A stretch of DNA of 64,000 nt from Sphingopyxis sp. BE259. Its GTDB lineage: Bacteria; Pseudomonadota; Alphaproteobacteria; Sphingomonadales; Sphingomonadaceae. Made by a program: the position numbers and the translations under genes. The stretch lies in contig NZ_JAVDWM010000001.1 of NCBI RefSeq assembly GCF_031457495.1, forward strand, positions 2,344,001 to 2,408,000. The letters are read 5' to 3'. The notes below the pieces were generated by a model. It was not told where the DNA came from and did no database searches. It was given only the letters and a program-made list of their open reading frames with translations. Below are positions 61,813-64,000 of this stretch, piece after piece (the stretch's first letter is position 1; each line of letters begins with the position of its first letter).

Positions 61813-63201
61813 TCAGTTGCCGCGCGCCTTCATGACGTCGTAGGCGGCCAGCGCGCGTTCGCGCGCTTCGCGGTGACCGATGATCTTTGCCGGGTAGGTG
61901 GGAGGCCGCTGTCCGAAGCTGTCCGGGTCGTGGATCGCGGGCTCGGGAAGGTCGGCCAGTTCGGGCACCCATTCGCAAATATAGGCCGCGGCATCGAACT
62001 TTTCCGACTGCGTCAGCGGCGCCATGATCCGCGGGAACATGTTGCTGTCGACGCCGCTGCCCGCCACCCACTGCCAATTTACCGCATTCGATCCATAGTC
62101 CGCATCGGCCAGCGTGTCCCAGAACCATTGCTCGCCCTGCCGCCAATCGATCAATAGATGCTTGATCAGGAAGCTCGCGGCAATCATCCGCACCCGATTG
62201 TGCATCCAGCCGGTCGCCCATAACTGCCGCATCCCGGCATCGACGATCGGATAGCCGGTGCGCCCCTGTTGCCACGCGGCCAGGTCGGCATCGGCCTCGC
62301 CGCCGCTGCGCCACGGCAAAGCGTCGTCAAAGGCGCCGCGCGCGCTGCGCCCGCCATAGTCCGGAAATTGCAGGATGATATTCTGGGCATAGTCGCGCCA
62401 GCCGATCTCGCCCAGAAAGACATCGACCGAACCTCCGGCGTCGGCGACACGATGCCAGATGGCGGCGGGCGACACCTCGCCAAAATGGAGATGCGGCGAC
62501 AGGCGTGAACTGCCTTCCTGTGAGGGCAAGTTACGGCTGCGGTCGTAATCCGACGCGGCATCGACGAAGTCGGCTAGACGCGTGCGCGCGCCCGCCTCGC
62601 CCGGCTGCCATTCGGCCGCAAAACCGGTGGCCCAGTCGGGTTTGGTCGGCAGCAAATTCCAGTCGCTCAGCTTGTCCGATGTCGGCCACGTGCTCGGCGC
62701 TGCGATCTCGCGCGGGCGGTTGCGCGGATGTGCGGGCGGCATATGCTCTTTCAACGCCCGCCAAAAGGGCGTGTAGATCTTGTACGGCGTTCCGCCGCCG
62801 GTCGTCAGCGACCCGGGCGGCAACAGGTAATTGCCGTCGTGGCAAACCAGGTCGAGCTGCTTGGCCACCGCCTTTTCGGCGTTGCGCCACCAAGGTTCGT
62901 AGTGGCGCAGGCAATGCACCCGCGCGGCGCCAGTTTCTTCCGCGATCAGAGCCAGTTGATCTTCACACTTGCCGCGCCGCAGGATCAACCGCGATCCCTT
63001 TTCACGCAGGCTGGCGTCGAGGCTGGCGAGACTGTGGTGCAGCCACCAGCGCGACGCTGCACCCATACGGCGATGCTTGGGTGTGTCATCGTCAAGAATG
63101 AAGACCGGAATCACCGGGCCTTCGGCGGCCGCTGCGATCAACGCCGCCTGGTCCGACAGGCGCAGATCGCGGCGAAGCCACAGGATGCTGGGCGCGATCA
63201 T
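61813..63201 (-). CDS. phrB: Deoxyribodipyrimidine photo-lyase (cryptochrome/photolyase)
   Basis: 462 residues. The N-terminal antenna domain starts I-L-W-L-R-R-D-L-R-L-S-D. In the C-terminal FAD domain, S-R-L-S-P-H-L-H-F-G-E-V-S, G-W-R-D-Y-A, W-M-H-N-R-V-R-M and N-W-Q-W-V-A-G-S-G are the class I photolyase signatures. It repairs UV pyrimidine dimers with blue light. The ATG overlaps the stop of the upstream membrane protein by four bases, so the two are probably co-expressed with cfa. Confidence 0.94.
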   Translation of the reverse strand: MIAPSILWLRRDLRLSDQAALIAAAAEGPVIPVFILDDDTPKHRRMGAASRWWLHHSLASLDASLREKGSRLILRRGKCEDQLALIAEETGAARVHCLRHYEPWWRNAEKAVAKQLDLVCHDGNYLLPPGSLTTGGGTPYKIYTPFWRALKEHMPPAHPRNRPREIAAPSTWPTSDKLSDWNLLPTKPDWATGFAAEWQPGEAGARTRLADFVDAASDYDRSRNLPSQEGSSRLSPHLHFGEVSPAAIWHRVADAGGSVDVFLGEIGWRDYAQNIILQFPDYGGRSARGAFDDALPWRSGGEADADLAAWQQGRTGYPIVDAGMRQLWATGWMHNRVRMIAASFLIKHLLIDWRQGEQWFWDTLADADYGSNAVNWQWVAGSGVDSNMFPRIMAPLTQSEKFDAAAYICEWVPELADLPEPAIHDPDSFGQRPPTYPAKIIGHREARERALAAYDVMKARGN

Positions 63202-64000
63202 TCTTCGTGGGTGGCGGTGTCTGGCGCCGTCAGCCGCGCCTGAAACCGGTCTTGCGCCAGCGGATGCATGAAGCGTTGGTCTCGCAGCAGGATCGCGTCA
63301 CCATCCTTTTGCGCCACCGGCATACGCGCCCAGAACAGAAAGGCGCGCGCGTCGGGATCACCCATCAGCCATGTTTTGAGGCGCGGATCATCCATCCCGG
63401 TCGGCAGGCCGCTGATGTCCAGTTTCCCGCCCACGCCCGGCGTAAAAGTGCCGCTGCCATAACGCTCCGCGGTGCGCCAGAAAATATCACGTTGCCAGAA
63501 CGCCAGCGGCGGCGGGCTGGCAACGACCAGCGCGTCGCGGTGGCCACCCGCGGCCAGCGCGCTGGCGGTCGTCCGTTCAGCGGCACCGGTGATGAGGCCG
63601 TTGGCAAAGATATAGGCGCACACCGCGGTGAAGCCGATCCAAGCGGGGCGCTGCCAATTACTCGCGCCAGCACGCTCGCGGCGGATCGACAGCCAGATCG
63701 ACGCGCCGAGCGCAATCCAGACCCACAGGTCGATGATGAACAGCGTGTCGCCGTAGAACCATCGCGACGAAAAGGGTTCAAGCAGGCGAATACCGTAATT
63801 GTTGAGCCAGTCGAGCGCCGGGTGGCTCAGGCAGCCGATATAGGCGAGCGCGAGCAGCCAGCCTTTGTCGATCGGCGGGCGCCCGGCAGGACGCTTGCCA
63901 CGCTTCGTCTGCCAGCGATCGAACGCCAGCATCGCCGCCCAGAGCAAGATCGGCAGGACAACCAGCGCGATCGGGCCATGCGTAATCCCGCGTCGGAACC
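63198..64000 (-). CDS. YdjM-like membrane-bound metal-dependent hydrolase (5' end cut by window edge)
   Basis: At least 267 residues run to the right edge without a start, so the N-terminus is missing. The visible part begins F-R-R-G-I-T-H-G-P, the R-G-x-T-H motif of the YdjM/LexA-binding inner membrane hydrolase family. About four membrane helices follow, with L-S-H-P-A-L-D-W-L-N-N-Y-G, which carries a further conserved His/Asp pair. A TTG at 63947 is not the start because the R-G-I-T-H motif lies before it. The C-terminal part (about 90-260) is soluble. It is translationally coupled to phrB. Confidence 0.82.
   Translation of the reverse strand, partial: FRRGITHGPIALVVLPILLWAAMLAFDRWQTKRGKRPAGRPPIDKGWLLALAYIGCLSHPALDWLNNYGIRLLEPFSSRWFYGDTLFIIDLWVWIALGASIWLSIRRERAGASNWQRPAWIGFTAVCAYIFANGLITGAAERTTASALAAGGHRDALVVASPPPLAFWQRDIFWRTAERYGSGTFTPGVGGKLDISGLPTGMDDPRLKTWLMGDPDARAFLFWARMPVAQKDGDAILLRDQRFMHPLAQDRFQARLTAPDTATHEE

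Noticed and set aside
1..64000. CRISPR array, prophage, integrative element or toxin-antitoxin system.
   Set aside because: No regularly spaced direct repeats, integrase, transposase or phage genes were seen. The single tRNA has no adjacent integrase or direct-repeat attachment site.

Overview
This is a GC-rich bacterial chromosome segment of ordinary housekeeping character. Gene families and gene order point to an alphaproteobacterium of the order Sphingomonadales, probably near Sphingopyxis. Pointers are the pyrF-trpF-trpBA-accD-folC block, a SapC-family gene, a DUF1674 gene, a DUF4349 lipoprotein, small palindromic intergenic repeats and many GTG starts in 4-base overlaps. The genus is inferred from general familiarity, not from a database match. 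There is no integrase, transposase, phage gene, CRISPR array or plasmid function, and no gene-free stretch reaches 300 bases.

Layout. 1-3376 (minus): envelope lipid-transport pair ynbE-like/ydbH. 3556-5134: radC, a convergent terminator, and a tandem pair of secreted proteins (EF-hand and Pro/Ala-rich) with near-identical signal peptides. 5334-12938 (plus): purB, a LapA-domain protein, pyrF, trpF, trpB, trpA, accD, folC. 12982-15421 (minus): a frameshifted small gene, an AmpG-like transporter and a receiver-only response regulator. 15576-22623 (plus): rluB, rsmD, a UvrD-type helicase, a DUF4349 lipoprotein, an aspartyl/asparaginyl hydroxylase-like protein and an acyl-CoA dehydrogenase. 22652-27632: tRNA-Ala(CGC), an MDR reductase, a DEAD-box helicase, a cysteine-containing secreted protein and an FAD-linked oxidase. 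27745-36753: sapC-like, cytochrome b561, DUF1674, rsmB, a DUF885 metallopeptidase-like lipoprotein, an MFS exporter, an RBBP9-like hydrolase, cysK and a SleB-like hydrolase. 36761-39925 (minus): DUF2306 protein, AraC regulator, MDR dehydrogenase. 40115-43666 (minus): sulfate activation operon cysD-cysNC-cysQ. 43749-51574: a LysR regulator divergent from an isovaleryl-CoA dehydrogenase/methylcrotonyl-CoA carboxylase operon that carries two tiny membrane proteins, followed by MaoC and CitE-like genes. 51584-55452 (minus): MerR regulator, 600-residue acyl-CoA dehydrogenase and phospholipase D-like protein, with a palindromic operator at 55473-55488. 55519-59203: lipoprotein, hisI, purF, SDR, small membrane protein. 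59304-64000 (minus): serine hydrolase, cyclopropane fatty acid synthase, photolyase and a YdjM-like membrane protein cut by the right edge.

How the genes work together. purB, purF, pyrF, trpFBA and hisI cover nucleotide and amino-acid synthesis. cysD, cysNC, cysQ and cysK cover sulfate activation, PAP recycling and cysteine synthesis from two nearby loci. Three acyl-CoA dehydrogenases, an acyl-CoA carboxylase, MaoC and a CoA ester lyase form branched-chain or fatty-acyl catabolism modules under probable LysR and MerR control. rluB, rsmD and rsmB modify rRNA.

No convincing entirely new system stands out. The observations most worth a second look are: the coupled small membrane proteins inside the isovaleryl-CoA operon and that operon's unusual tail; the MerR operator; the frameshift at a CCCC-AAAA run near 13278; the EF-hand/Pro-rich signal-peptide duplication; and the hairpin repeats, one of which supplies the ribosome-binding site of a downstream gene.
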